Of a DNA stretch of 64,000 nucleotides, positions 12,212 through 22,610 are shown in pieces (positions within the stretch are counted from its first letter, which is position 1; each line of letters starts with the position of its first letter). The notes beneath the pieces are model-generated. The model searched no databases and was not told the origin of the DNA. It saw only the letters and a list, made by a program, of their open reading frames with translations. The stretch is from Ptychodera flava (taxonomy: Eukaryota; Hemichordata; Enteropneusta; Ptychoderidae), in NCBI RefSeq assembly GCF_041260155.1, contig NW_027248394.1, positions 1 to 64,000 on the forward strand, read 5' to 3'. The position numbers and the translations under genes were made by a program.

Positions 12212-12489
12212 TGTTACAGACTAAACTTTCTTTGGCTTATTGATGTTTTTTTTTGTAATTTTGGAATCTGTGTAAAGGTCAGTGATTGAGACGGCTGAAC
12301 TTTCCAAATCTCTGTAAGGGTTAATGATCGTTATGAATTTTCCTAAATCTTGGTTAAAACTCCGTTGTCCGGGACATTCAATGTATTTACGTCATTGATA
12401 CCTAAGTATCAAGGATACAGGTAGAAACTTGTACTAGTGACATCTATTGTCAAGGCAGTATACGAGTGAATTCCTATCATCAATACCTA
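12212..12489 (+). repeat. 3-prime LTR of the fossil
   Basis: Direct repeat of 9650-9922, preceded immediately by the purine tract AATGAGGGGAG. Begins TGTTACAGACT. Confidence 0.8.
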
Positions 12490-13015
12490 AATTCCAGACA
12501 GGACCCTGGGATGATTACATAAGGAAAATGTTGCATACCCAGCGTGCGAAATTCACGCTGACCCGATGGCCCGAGACCAGCTATTTTCATGCTGGACCAG
12601 TAATTCCTGAAAGATGTCCTGCAGTTTCTAAAGACGCGGGCCAGTAATTTTCACTATATGGAAAGAAGTTTACCCAAACGTTTTGCTAAACAAAATTATT
12701 CAGAGATACGAAATTTATTCTTTGAAGAGATTTGCAAAACGTGAAATTCGCAAATAAAACTGAACAGACTGATCGGTAATGCATCCAGGCGAAAGACCTT
12801 ACCTCACCTTTTCTCGCGAGAGTAGTGGCGCTATTCAATATGCTACCCATTTGTTAAGCATGTATCTCCTTGTGGTCATAAAAGAGTTATTGTTTAGCGT
12901 ATGTCGAGGTAAAATAGATTTCCATGACACCGCGACATTGCACTTTTATATGACATCCAACATTTACAGCTACTGGACAGCACAATATCGAAATTAGAAT
13001 TGTTTGGTCAAATAT
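12490..13015. other. Gene-free stretch
   Basis: Contains a compact GC-richer block at 12530-12650 with inverted words (CGTGCGAAATTCACGC; CCAGCTATTTTCATGCTGG), probably a worn short interspersed element. No gene recognised. Confidence 0.4.
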
Positions 13016-13019
13016 GTGA

Positions 13020-13740
13020 ATTGGGGAAATCTCCAATATAGGATATTTACCCACAGTTTAAGGCAAGTCTAGGCTCGTATAATTTAAGTTAATAGAGTCG
13101 GACTACAGAAATCGGGCTTGGCCAGACAGCGGGGCCAGATCTGTAAGGTATAGTGAAATCCCCGATATACATCTAATATTTACCCACAATCTGACAAGTA
13201 TGGTATCGTCTAGTATCGAAGTAAGAGTCGGATTGAGGAAGTCGGGGCCTGTCAAGAGCTGTGAGGTGGTAAAATCTCTGATATATATTGGATATTTACC
13301 CGCGATTTGAAAGTCAAGAATCGACCAGAATCGATCTTAGAGTCCCGAAATCGCCGATAAACATCGGCAATTTTACATAGACCAGACGTGCCCGAGACAC
13401 AAGGCAAGTCATTCCAGTATCGATATTAGAGTCCCAATTTCCAATAAATATGAAGTAAATATCTGTGATTTCACAGATCCGGCGTGTCGAGACGCAAGGC
13501 AAAGTCATTATACAATGGTCTAGTATCGATTATTACAGTCCAAAAAATCGCCGATATATATCAGCTTGAGGTAAAATATCGGCATTTGGCAAACCTGGCG
13601 TGCCGCAACAGAAGGCAAGTCATTCTTGTGTCGTCTAATACCGATATTAGACCCGATATTGAGATTGTTATGTATGACAGAAATATTGTGGACGCCAAAC
13701 TTCGAAACTAGAAAGTAAGCTTAAATATCCGATATTTAAA
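13020..13740 (-). repeat. Decayed satellite, same family as 39.1-41.3 kb, opposite strand
   Basis: Worn repeats with CCGATATATATC, TAGTATCGTCTAGTATCGAA, GTGAGGTGGTAAAATCTC and TTTACCCGCGATTTG. These are the reverse complements of the 116-bp monomer motifs at 39.1-41.3 kb. Five or six degenerate units with irregular spacing, so this array is older than the one at 40 kb. Confidence 0.7.
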
Positions 13741-13791
13741 GATCCATTAGCTGTAACTTTGGCAATTTTTTTAAATTTTGTTTGTTCTGTT

Positions 13792-14538
13792 CACAGGTCC
13801 AGTAGGCATAATTTGTGGTGATTTTTTTCTATTATTATCATAAAAAATAATTATGAATATTAATAAATTATTAATATGAATGTTACAGAATATTAAACTT
13901 TTTTACACACGTCGTCTACTTTGTGTAAATGCCATCTGGAAACTCCATTGTTTTGATAATTATGATTATGAATAAATTATGATTATGATTAATAAAGTCA
14001 TATTTTACACATTGTAATGTGCTTATGTGAACAACCCTCTGGAAACCCTCATACAGTTTCACAATCTATGCCAAAATATACAAGTGACACCATTGCCCAG
14101 GTTTAGTCTACGGCGAGAGTTACCATTGCCCAGGTTCAGTCTACGGCGAGAGTTACTACACAGTGTATATAATGAGAAGGTAGCCAGCTCCACTCGACAG
14201 TAAACTGACATACCCATGAATTACCTCCGTTTTCTTCACTTCTGCATGTTGATTCTCAAAATTTCTCCCGGTGTTGGCAAGTCCATAAATCAGCCATCAA
14301 ATCTACCCAGTTTTGGCCACTTAGACGGAAAATTTGTGAAGTTTGAGGCTGCGAGAAGGTATATATCGCCAATGAAATGATGCTGTCTTAGCGGAATCGA
14401 CAGCATCCGGGATCTTTTAGGGCCGTTTGCGAAATTTGAATGTAGCCGCCAAGCGGGGCCGAGGGCGGAGCCATGATTTAACGTTATTAGATATGCTGAC
14501 ATAATTGATCGTACGGCCAATGAACGCTCGTGACCTTT
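13792..14538 (-). mobile_element. 745-bp dispersed element, copy A (inverted to copy at 48.9 kb)
   Basis: Almost base-for-base reverse complement of 48916-49660. Contains an internal direct duplication of ACCATTGCCCAGGTT and TCTACGGCGAGAGTTAC (14085-14155), an AT-rich stretch with TTATTAATA repeats, and a longest frame of 85 codons that is not a known protein. Possible 7-bp ends A-C/A-AGGTC on both sides. No transposase, so non-autonomous. High similarity means recent movement or local duplication. Class unknown. Confidence 0.75.
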
Positions 14539-15066
14539 TTTACACATGAAAGTTACACTTACGCTGTACGATTACTTCATGGTCTGTCCAAGGATGGAGG
14601 TGCCTCAAGTCAACGGTCCAAGCTATGTATGTGTGATTACAAACGGATGAGGGTTGCAGATGCGTTTGTTTATGATAGATACCCGGTTGACATTGTGAAA
14701 ATATGTCAAGTTCAGCGACTTGGAGAGGAGACCTCAAAACAGCGTACGTACGTACAAACACGCAGTCACCTTCCAATTGAACTTGTGATTTTCAGAGATT
14801 TACAATGAAAATACAGGCAGCGTTGACTGTCGTCTATTTTGCTGCCCAACAAAATATTAAAAACACAGTCACGGACGTGTTTTACAGACAAAGCACAGAC
14901 AATGTACCTTGAAATCGATATCTTTTTTATTGAAAAGGCGTACGTGTGCTGGCGTTACGAGGACCTGTTACTTTTTTATGAATATGTTGACAAATATATC
15001 CATGTCTTGCAAAAAATACTGAGAAAAAGTAAAATTTTAATAATATTATCAATAGTTTTATTACAG
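14539..15066. other. Gene-free stretch
   Basis: Overlapping frames on both strands (up to 92 codons) have no recognisable domain. Two GTACGTAC-like palindromic words near 14740-14755. Nothing else supported. Confidence 0.4.
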
Positions 15067-15470
15067 AGCTTCCGTTAACGCAAAATCCTGCGTATTTCAA
15101 GCATGTTATTACTTTGAAGTACGCAAAGTAAAATGACGTCTGCGTAGTCCGATACGCATTAAAAAGCGCAGTCTCTGTAACAAAGACATGAGCACACGTA
15201 GTTTCCCTTCAATGTGAAGTTTATCCAGGACTAAAAATAAATTGTTTGCTGATAAAAATGTTCATAATTTAGCAATATTTTGTCCTACATCCTGTCAATC
15301 ACGTTTTCCTTCAAGTCTTCCTTCAAGTCTGTACCAACAAAAAATGTAACAAGTTCAATAGAGTTCGTCGTTATTGCAAAAAAAAAAGGTTTTTTTTTTT
15401 TCCGCTGCGCCCAATGCATAATTGTAAACCCTGAAGATCTCCTAGTCGAATATCAAGTTTAAGTTAATGC
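15067..15470 (-). repeat. Inverted-pair element, right copy
   Basis: Reverse complement of 8220-8614 with the same landmarks in reverse order, ending CGAATATCAAGTTTAAGTTA-ATGC. Contains a local A10/T12 homopolymer near 15378-15402 absent from the left copy. Confidence 0.7.
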
Positions 15471-16338
15471 TACGCAAACTTAAAAATAATAGTTTTATGC
15501 CGGTCTGCAAACTTATTCCAGATTATTGCAAATTGGCCATAATTGCAGCCGTGATTCCAGTCTCATCTGTCCCGTGTGAGCGCGTGGGTTCAGTACCAAA
15601 ACAGGATTACAAAATCGAAACGTAGCTGTCTAAGTGACTATGCCTGATCTAAATGATCTGATGGTGATAACCATGGAAGGCCCGAGACTAAGTGAATTTG
15701 ACTTCAGAGCAGCAATGATAGGTCAGGCGGCGAAGGCAATAGTGGGAAGTTGTAGTCTAAATGATTAGTAAGAAATGAAAATCGTCGATAGAAAATATAA
15801 CAGAACAAATTGTGAAACTAATATCAAAGAAAAAACATTGTCACTGATGTTGTTTATTGAACACTTTTTCATTGACTTTTGAACCGGTTTTCGATATCGC
15901 TTAGACAGCTGTTATATATAGGTACCACTGTACCAAAAAGGGATTTGACAGGGTAGGTAAAGTACCTAACAAACATGGCGAAGTACAACATTTGACCTCA
16001 TAATACTTCCTACACCTTTGTTCACAGTTACACATTTCACACACCTTTGACAGGTGGGGTGCAACTAGACTAAGTACCACTTTTGATTAGGATGGTAAAA
16101 TACAGAAAAATATAAAAATGATTCTTACAATTTCGCTACTTTTACTTATGGACATACAGGCATGTCTTTCCCTGCTATGCCATCTCAGTAAAGTTTACTG
16201 TGATTCAAGATTTAAACAGGGTATGAAGATGTGTAAACTTAGTCCTATACCTATGGTTCAAACACGGGGAAAATCGTTGATATATGTGTACATAGTGTTG
16301 ATCCAAAAGATAAGTGACTTTTATCCACTGTGTTGTGC
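15471..16338. other. Gene-free stretch
   Basis: No exon or repeat recognised. AT-moderate sequence leading into the 121-bp satellite. Confidence 0.45.
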
Positions 16339-16339
16339 G

Positions 16340-18127
16340 GTAGCAAAGGTAGGCAAAAGGGCTACTACAATGGTCAAAATGTGACCTTGACAAATGACGT
16401 CAAAGGTTGTGATTTGTCACCTCTAAACAAATACAGGAATTTCACCAAAAAATGCTTGGGGTGGCAAAGGTTGGCAAAAGGGCTACTACAATGGTCATAA
16501 TGTGACCTTGACAAATGATGTCAAAAGTTGTTATTTTGTCACCTCTCAACAAATACAAGAATTTCACCAAAAAATGCCTGGGGTGGCAAAGGTGGGCAAA
16601 AGGGCTACTACAATGGTCATAATGTGACCTTGACAAATGACGTCAAAGGTTGTGATTTGTCACCTCTAAACAAATACAAGAATTTCACCAAAAAATGCCT
16701 GGGGTGGCAAAGGTGGGCAAAAGGGCTACTACAATGGTCATAATGTGACCTTGACAAATGATGACAAAAGTTCTGATTTGTCACCTCTCAACAAATACAG
16801 GAATTTCACCAACAAATGCCAGGGGCGGCAAAGGTTGGCAAAAGGGCTACTACAATGGTCAAAATGTGAGCTTGACAAATGATGTCAAAAGTTGTTATTT
16901 GTCACCTCTCAACAAATACAAGAATTTCACCAAAAAATGCCTGGGGTGGCAAAGGTGGGCAAAAGGGCTACTACAATGGTCAAAATGTGACCTTGACAAA
17001 TGACGTCAAAGGTTGTGATTTGTCACCTCTAAACAAATACAGGAATTTCACCAAAAAATGCCAGGGGTGGCAAAGGTGGGCAAAAGGGCTACTACAATGG
17101 TCAAAATGTGACCTTGACAAATGATGTCAAAAGTTGTGATTTGTCACCTCTCCACAAATACAGGAATTTCACCAAAAAATGCCAGGGGCGGCAAAGGTTG
17201 GCAAAAGGGCTACTACAACAGTCAAAATGTGACCTTGACAAATGATGTCAAAGGTTGTGATTTGTCACCTCTCAACAAATACAGGAATTTCACCAAAAAA
17301 TGCCAGGGGCGGCAAAGGTTGGCAATAGGGCTGCTACAACAGTCAAAATGTGACCTTGACAAATGATGTCAAAGGTTGTTATTTGTCACCTCTCCACAAA
17401 TCAAGGAATTTCACCAAAAAATGCCAGGGGCGGCAAAGGTTGGCAAAAGCGCTACTACAACAGTCAAAATGTGACCTTGACAAATGATGTCAAAGGTTGT
17501 GATTTGTCACCTCTCAACAAATACAGGAATTTCACCAAAAAATGCCAGGGGCGGCAAAGGTTGGCAATAGGGCTGCTACAACAGTCAAAATGTGACCTTG
17601 ACAAATGATGTCAAAGGTTGTGATTTGTCACCTCTAAACAAATACAGGAATTTCACCAAAAAATGCCAGGGGTGGCAAAGGTGGGCAAAAGGGCTACTAC
17701 AATGGTCAAAATGTGACCTTGACAAATGATGTCAAAAGTTGTGATTTGTCACCTCTCAACAAATCCAGGAATTTCACCAAAAAATGCCAGGGGTGGCAAA
17801 GGTTGGCAAAAGGGCTACTACAATGGTCATAATGTGACCTTGACAAATGACGTCAAAGGTTGTGATTTGTCACCTCTCAACAAATACAGGAATTTCACCA
17901 AAAAATGCCAGGGGTGGCAAAGGTGGGCAAAGGGCTACTACAATGGTCATAATATGACATTGACAAATGATGTCAAAAGTTGTTATTTGTCACCTCTAAA
18001 CAAATACAGGAATTTCACCAAAAAATGCCAGGGGTGGCAAAGGTGGGCAAAAGGGCTACCACAATGGTCAAAATGTGACATTGACAAATGATGGCAAAAT
18101 GTGACCTCTTGTGTCACCTCTCCACAA
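16340..18127 (+). repeat. 121-bp satellite, about 14.8 copies
   Basis: Period 121 bp throughout. The monomer contains GGGCTACTACAATGGTCA, TGTGACCTTGACAAATGA, a TGA[C/T]GTCA core, GTTGTGATTTGTCACCTC, AACAAATACAGGAATTTCAC and AAAAAATGCCAGGGG. Because 121 is not a multiple of 3, each stop-free frame of 81 codons crosses two monomers in different frames, which explains the ladder of equal-length frames; none is a gene. Monomers at 17209-17573 alternate (ACTACAACAG, GCTGCTACAACAG), pointing to a 242-bp dimer amplification. TGACGTCA is intact at 16395, 16638, 17001 and 17848. Confidence 0.95.
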
Positions 18128-18361
18128 GTAAGGCTGCGAGTACAAATTCTTGCGAGGGGCATACATACAACTTTCATAACAGACCTTCACAATAACCAAT
18201 CCAAACATACAGAAATCGCAGCAAAGAAGTATTAAAATTGACAAATCATTTATACAAAAAGTCGAAAAGAGACCCAAAAATTGATTTAAGAAATACAAAT
18301 CCACTGTAAATAGAAAAATTGCTTTTCATTTCAAAATACCAATAAGAATAAGTTAATTAAA
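18128..18361. other. Downstream flank of the minus-strand gene
   Basis: AT-rich with TTAATTAAATTAATT just downstream of the gene's stop. I do not see a canonical AATAAA on the minus strand here. Confidence 0.4.
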
Positions 18362-18745
18362 TTAATTATCAAATTTATGTTTCATTAATGATTGCCCAAG
18401 ATGGCGCACCTTCAGGGGCAGTGCGTTGTGATGGTGCTCCTTCACTTCGTTTGTGTATAAAACCTCCTCCCATTTTTTTAATTTCTTTTCTTGTCTCCTA
18501 TCTAATAAATCAAAAATGTCATTAACTCTTTTTGAGCGCCAAATCAGAGGCCGCCGCCTTAAAGGTTTTGACTTCCTTCTATCGCTGATGCACAAATCAT
18601 CATCCGATGACTCCTCCATAGATACGCAAGAATCAGTGTCCTCACTTGAAATATATGAAGATGTCATGACCATCTTCATAAGACTTCTTTCAGTTTGCCC
18701 TATCGATGATGACTTTTCCATGGCTTCCTTGCGCCTCAACAATTT
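18362..18745 (-). CDS. Terminal exon 5 of the minus-strand gene
   Basis: Acceptor of pyrimidines then CCCCAG. Contains a Ser/Asp/Glu patch (SSEDTDSCVSMEESSDDD) followed by Lys/Arg-rich RPLIWRSKR. Two frames compete after about 18475; the frame ending at 18375 looks more protein-like (GAPSWAI). Confidence 0.65.
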   Translation of the reverse strand, partial: KLLRRKEAMEKSSSIGQTERSLMKMVMTSSYISSEDTDSCVSMEESSDDDLCISDRRKSKPLRRRPLIWRSKRVNDIFDLLDRRQEKKLKKWEEVLYTNEVKEHHHNALPLKVRHLGQSLMKHKFDN

Positions 18746-18835
18746 CTGGGGGGAAAAAAAAACTATAGTAAGAGAAAAATCGACTGCAAACCAGCCATGG
18801 TACTCTATTTCCTTATCGCGACAATAAACAATCAC

Positions 18836-19110
18836 ATTATTCTCTCTGAATGAATGTTGCTATTACTTCTTGCATCAACACCTAAATACAACAAGTCATA
18901 CATTTTTAGCTAACATTAATTACTGTTTCATGACAGAGGTAGAGTTTGAGGCAACATTTACAACTATACTAACATTTTTGTCTGCCTGTTTACAATGAAG
19001 GGAAGTTTACTAGACATTTATTAACACCATGTAATCTACACTCCTATGACCTCTACATGGCCATACAGTCTGTAGCAAGAATAAAACAATTCAATTTAAA
19101 ACACAAAACA
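18836..19110. other. Intron 4 of the minus-strand gene, distal part
   Basis: Intron sequence without recognisable elements; the MITE at 19118-19394 lies further along the same intron. Confidence 0.5.
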
Positions 19111-19117
19111 GTACTAA

Positions 19118-19394
19118 CCCTTTTCCTGCCAAGTCCATATTTCACCACCAGGTCAAGATGGTTAAAATTAATGAAAACACAACGTATTCCACATGATGTA
19201 TTTTAACATAATACCGTACATTTGAAGGCTGTTGAAAACATAATACTGTAAAGTTGATTTTTTTGGGACAAAAGATGCTCTAACATACCAAGCCAAGTGG
19301 GTGAAAATACGTTATGTTTTGGCTCAATACCGCTTTTTACTGACTTGGCTAATGGGGAAATGATGCAGTTATTACTGTCTGCGCAGGAAAAGGG
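19118..19394. mobile_element. MITE, 277 bp, TIR CCCTTTTCCTGC, TSD CTAA
   Basis: Exact 12-bp terminal inverted repeats (19118-19129 and 19383-19394) flanked by CTAA on both sides (19114-19117 and 19395-19398). Further imperfect inner pairing (CCAAGTC with GACTTGG). It lies inside intron 4 of the minus-strand gene. Non-autonomous DNA transposon; superfamily not assigned, though a 4-bp CTAA/TTAA-like target is suggestive. Confidence 0.85.
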
Positions 19395-19634
19395 CTAAAC
19401 TCTCACATAAATAAGCTTTAAAGTTAACCAATTATTTTCCATACTAAAAGTTTGGAAACTTCATATGATAGAAGTCAATCTTCATATGATAGAAGTCAAT
19501 CTTGCATCATCTGAGTGTATCGGGTGGAGTTCGTCTGCGTCAGAGAATGAGCAATTTCAGTGAACTGAACAAGATCAATACTATTTCAAAATAAACCAAA
19601 ACCAATGGCAAAACAACATTACTTAATACATTAC

Positions 19635-19744
19635 CTGCTGCTTTCTTTGTCGTCTGGCTTGCTTCTTACGAAATGCATCCATCTTCCCACTTGCCAAGCG
19701 TTTCTTTTCTTTTCTTTTTGTCAAAAAGTACGTTTTCATGGCAA
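19635..19744 (-). CDS. Exon 4 of the minus-strand gene
   Basis: Acceptor TATTTTGACAG, donor CAGCAG|GTAATG. Encodes a strongly basic stretch (KRKEKKR, RKKQARRQRKQQ), a likely nuclear-localisation or nucleic-acid-binding segment. Joins exon 5 at a codon boundary. Confidence 0.7.
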
Positions 19745-20249
19745 CTGTCAAAATAAAATAAACGTAAGATTTCATCAAACCAGTTAATCTTATTCTGTAC
19801 AGTACCTAGACCTTCTTTTACTCAGTATTTCTGTTGGCAAGCCCAATACTTACACAGTGAACACATCCTTTTCATGTGTAAGATGTATTTTCTGTCAGCA
19901 ATTCAAAATTTACCAGCTTACCTTGGGCTCTCAAAGGACACAATTCACTTGCTTTGACATTTCATCAAACAAGTGGAAAAACCACATTTTCTAATTAGTG
20001 AAATCACCAAAACCTTTTTTTCAAGGTGTGTGTTGCAGAATCAATGCTGTTGTTACCAGCTTAAAAGAGCATGAACATTTTGGTAGAACTGTATCCCTTC
20101 CTTACAACTAATAGGATATCAGGCAACTGAAACTAAAATGACCAAAACTGAGAGAATAATCAATTTCCAGAAGTGTACTCAATCTTCAGTTTTACTGGAC
20201 TAATACTAGGTATTAAAGAAGAAAATACACATGCACCAACACGACTCAC

Positions 20250-20337
20250 CTTGGATAACTGCTTCATCTGCACTCACTTGGTTATTCAATGCCTTCTTTA
20301 TCTCATCATTTATTTCGACGTGATTGCATGACCAAAG
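20250..20337 (-). CDS. Exon 3 of the minus-strand gene
   Basis: Acceptor TTCTTCTAG, donor CAAG|GTGAGT. Gives LWSCNHVEINDEIKKALNNQ then a short Val-Ile end. Its last base completes a Val codon with exon 4, in frame. Confidence 0.65.
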
Positions 20338-20638
20338 CTAGAAGAAGCATGTGATTTAAGTTAAGTGTTGAAAACTGTACACTGAAATATTTTATTTTTA
20401 TTTTATGATCAGAGATTATTGTAAATTTAGATATCATATAAAACAGCACACAGAGTTTTTCTTTAGTATTGAGCATTTCTGAAGGGAACCTATCAGTCAG
20501 CACTAGTTGCATCACACTTACAATGTACAGACACTTCTTGAAAGCAAAATAAATTATTCCTAGGGGTTAAGTGCAAATGGCCTCCAATAATTATGTAAAA
20601 AGAGTTGGAAATAGGTTTGCTACAAATGTAATACTTAC

Positions 20639-20703
20639 GGTTTACTTGTATCCCATGTCTGGCCATTCTCAACAAGTCCATTGTAGATTGTGTGAACTGT
20701 ATT
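20639..20703 (-). CDS. Exon 2 of the minus-strand gene
   Basis: Acceptor TTTTGCAG and donor CC|GTAAGTAT are strong. Phase 0 entry gives NTVHTIYNGLVENGQTWDTSK. It leaves two bases over, one short of what exon 3 needs. Confidence 0.6.
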
Positions 20704-21675
20704 CTGCAAAACAGAAATGTTACACCTCATGTTCATAAATGTTTAAAAGGAGTTTTCAAATACATGAGTACTGTAACCAGGATTTTTATCAGTTTGACCA
20801 AAACAACATGTTTGCTGTTGCCAGACACTATCCTGTACATCATGTCAAATATAGTTGTTTTACTTTGACAGAGACAAAAAGTTGAAAAACAAACTATGCT
20901 TTTGAAAATGGCATATCTGGAAATACACAATAATTTAAGGCCTAATTTTGAATTAAGTCTGAAGATGTATACAACATCATCACTTGCAATCAAATCACTG
21001 ATTTTGAAAGCGAGACATACATCAGTTAATTCAGAAGAAAACCATCACGTTAAACTTCACAAAAACCAGGTAGTTATTGTCTTGAGAGTAAGCTAAATGT
21101 CTTAATTGAGTTAGCTGAATAATCATAACTGCAGTTTCTGTGCCAGATTTTGCCAGATATTTACAGGAAAGGTCCACTTGGAGCAGCAGCTTGCATGTGC
21201 AAGTGCAACACCAGAGTCCGAAAATCTACTAATTTTCACGCTGATGTTCTACTCTTTGTTTGCACGACTTCTGTGAGACAGAAATATATTGTACAAAAAG
21301 CTGATTGTACAGAAAATTCTCAACTTGAACTTTTAACTTAAAAGTCAAATTTGCATAATACAACCAGGACAATAGTCTGGAGTATCAAGAAAGGTGTTAA
21401 TGGTGTTTAAAAAGCCCCACTCAATTATCAGATTTATCTAATATTTACATTATTTCCTTGATAAAATATTCAATGGAAAACAAAAGAATGACAAACTGTT
21501 AATGGGCTGTTGACACATTCGCTAATGCGAGAACCAGGAATTGAGAAAGGCGCCTATTCGCCTATTGTTGTATTTCCTGAAGAACACATACCAATAATTA
21601 GTCAGAAAATGGGAAACGTGGTAATTCAGGGGGTGTGTCTTTTAGCTATCGTCAAATGAAACACACAAAAAATGT

Positions 21676-21761
21676 AGCTCTGCATGGCAGGGCTGTGTAA
21701 CCGGCGTTATACGGCCGAGGCCGTATAACGCCGGTAACACACAGCCCTGACATTCAGAGCT
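21676..21761. repeat. Near-perfect hairpin, 86 bp
   Basis: AGCTCTG...CAGGGCTGTGT, then CCGGCGTTATACGGCC, a GAG loop and the reverse complement. Lies in intron 1 of the minus-strand gene. Would form a long stem in RNA or cruciform DNA. Probably a hairpin MITE. Confidence 0.8.
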
Positions 21762-21927
21762 GACAATAAAGGTGCTGTGTGTGTATCTGACTCCCGATCT
21801 GACTCTGAGTGGTCAAACGTATAAAACACGTCCCTCGTCTCCAGTGCCTGGCCAAGGCATGAGTGCACTCTACCTTTACAACAATCAGACAGCCTGGCCG
21901 AGCGCACCAGATTTTAAAACACCTTAC

Positions 21928-22185
21928 CTTCAATTTCAATGTTGGTCGTAGCTTTTTTCTTCCTCGAGATTCAAACGCCAGTCGCTCTTCTAGGAATTGT
22001 CGTTTTTTTAACATTTCTTCTTGATTCTATATAAGGTGCTGCAGTTCGATCCTGCTGATGGTGACAGGGTCGTCTTCCTGCAGGAGCGCTCGACGTGTAC
22101 CTGGCATTGATGATGTTGACTCGGAGCTGGCCAGCGGCACTGAAACTTTCGGCGTTGCCATGGTGCTGAGCTGATCTTCTATCAT
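21928..22185 (-). CDS. Exon 1 of the minus-strand gene
   Basis: Two in-frame ATGs at 22185 and 22161. Ends at a good donor, AAG|GTAAGG, in phase 0. The in-frame TAG 44 codons after the second ATG means a functional product would need a start at the ATG near 22014, or the stop is a defect or error. Confidence 0.6.
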
Positions 22186-22189
22186 GGAT

Positions 22190-22610
22190 GACTTTCTGAT
22201 GATACTCTCGCAGTATGAATCTCCCGCGGCCTATCAGCCATATTTACAGCTACCTTGAGCGTTGAACTGTTGGTACATCCTCGTATATAAGAAAATTATC
22301 CTAATATTTCTATAGTATGTAATACGCGATTTATATTGCCTTTTTGTGCTCAAAAAAGGGAATGATATTTTAACTTTTACAGAAGAAAACCGCTGGTTAT
22401 ATACAAAAACAGAACACAGTATTACCATCAAATCAAATCCATGTTTTACTCTGTATGATCCGGGATGTTTAGAAAACGAATGTGATGACTTCCGGTAGTG
22501 CAGTTGTTTATGTTCTTCTCTAACATAACCGTTATCGTCTAAGTAACATTAGTGATTGTATTTATCTGTAAACTAGCTTCACGCTGAATCAGCAGTTCCT
22601 GATATTTTAG
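22190..22610. promoter_or_regulatory. Candidate divergent promoter and plus-strand leader exon
   Basis: The minus-strand gene begins at 22185. On the plus strand a strong donor TTTTAG|GTAAGT lies at 22610/22611, so 22450-22610 could be an untranslated first exon leading rightward. An ETS-like ACTTCCGG sits at about 22488. A second plus-strand donor, CAATAG|GTAAGT, is at 23582/23583. Inferred only from motifs; no transcript evidence. Confidence 0.35.

Larger units (their letters stand above)
9650..12489 (+). mobile_element. LTR-flanked non-autonomous retroelement fossil
   Basis: Two direct repeats of about 275 bp (9650-9922 and 12212-12489), both starting TGTTACAGACTAAA, bound about 2.3 kb of internal sequence. 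A purine-rich tract (AATGAGGGGAG) sits directly before the right repeat, as a polypurine tract should. The internal region shows no recognisable gag, protease, RT, integrase or envelope, so it resembles a short non-autonomous LTR element (TRIM/LARD-like; Ty3-like ends are my guess). The two LTRs look roughly 90 percent alike, so it is an old insertion. No clear target duplication or primer site was recognised. It is a fossil without coding capacity. Confidence 0.8.
18362..22185 (-). pseudogene. Five-exon gene, small basic/acidic protein of unknown function
   Basis: Read right to left: exons 22185-21928, 20703-20639, 20337-20250, 19744-19635 and 18745-18362, each intron GT...AG on the minus strand. 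The protein has an N-terminal helix rich in Glu, Lys and Arg (QFLEERLAFESRGRKK), a TVHTIYNGLVENGQTW segment, a WSCNHVEINDEIKKAL segment, a very basic helix (TKRKEKKRLASGKMDAFRKK), then an acidic/serine patch and RPLIWRSKRVNDIF. Junctions 3-4 and 4-5 join in frame. Three defects: an in-frame TAG at 22027-22029, a one-base mismatch at the exon 2-3 join, and a slip near AAATTAAAAAAATGG in exon 5. In the other frame exon 5 ends APEGAPSWAIINET with a stop at 18375-18377. From memory such RPLxWRS plus APxWA proteins are multi-copy in marine invertebrates; a DNA-transposon companion protein is one possibility. No known function. Confidence 0.7.

Noticed and set aside
9650-12489. Full retrovirus-like coding region between the LTRs
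   Set aside because: No recognisable gag, pol or env in about 2.3 kb; treated as a non-autonomous fossil.
14290-14547. 85-codon frame shared by the two inverted 745-bp copies as a real gene
   Set aside because: Identity of the copies alone explains the shared frame; no known domain or splice/start support. Kept as element content only.
16758-18091. Ladder of 81-121 codon frames with NDVKGCDLSPLNKY
   Set aside because: They are the 121-bp satellite read in two frames; equal spacing of 121/242 bp and identical content show repeat artefact, not a protein family.
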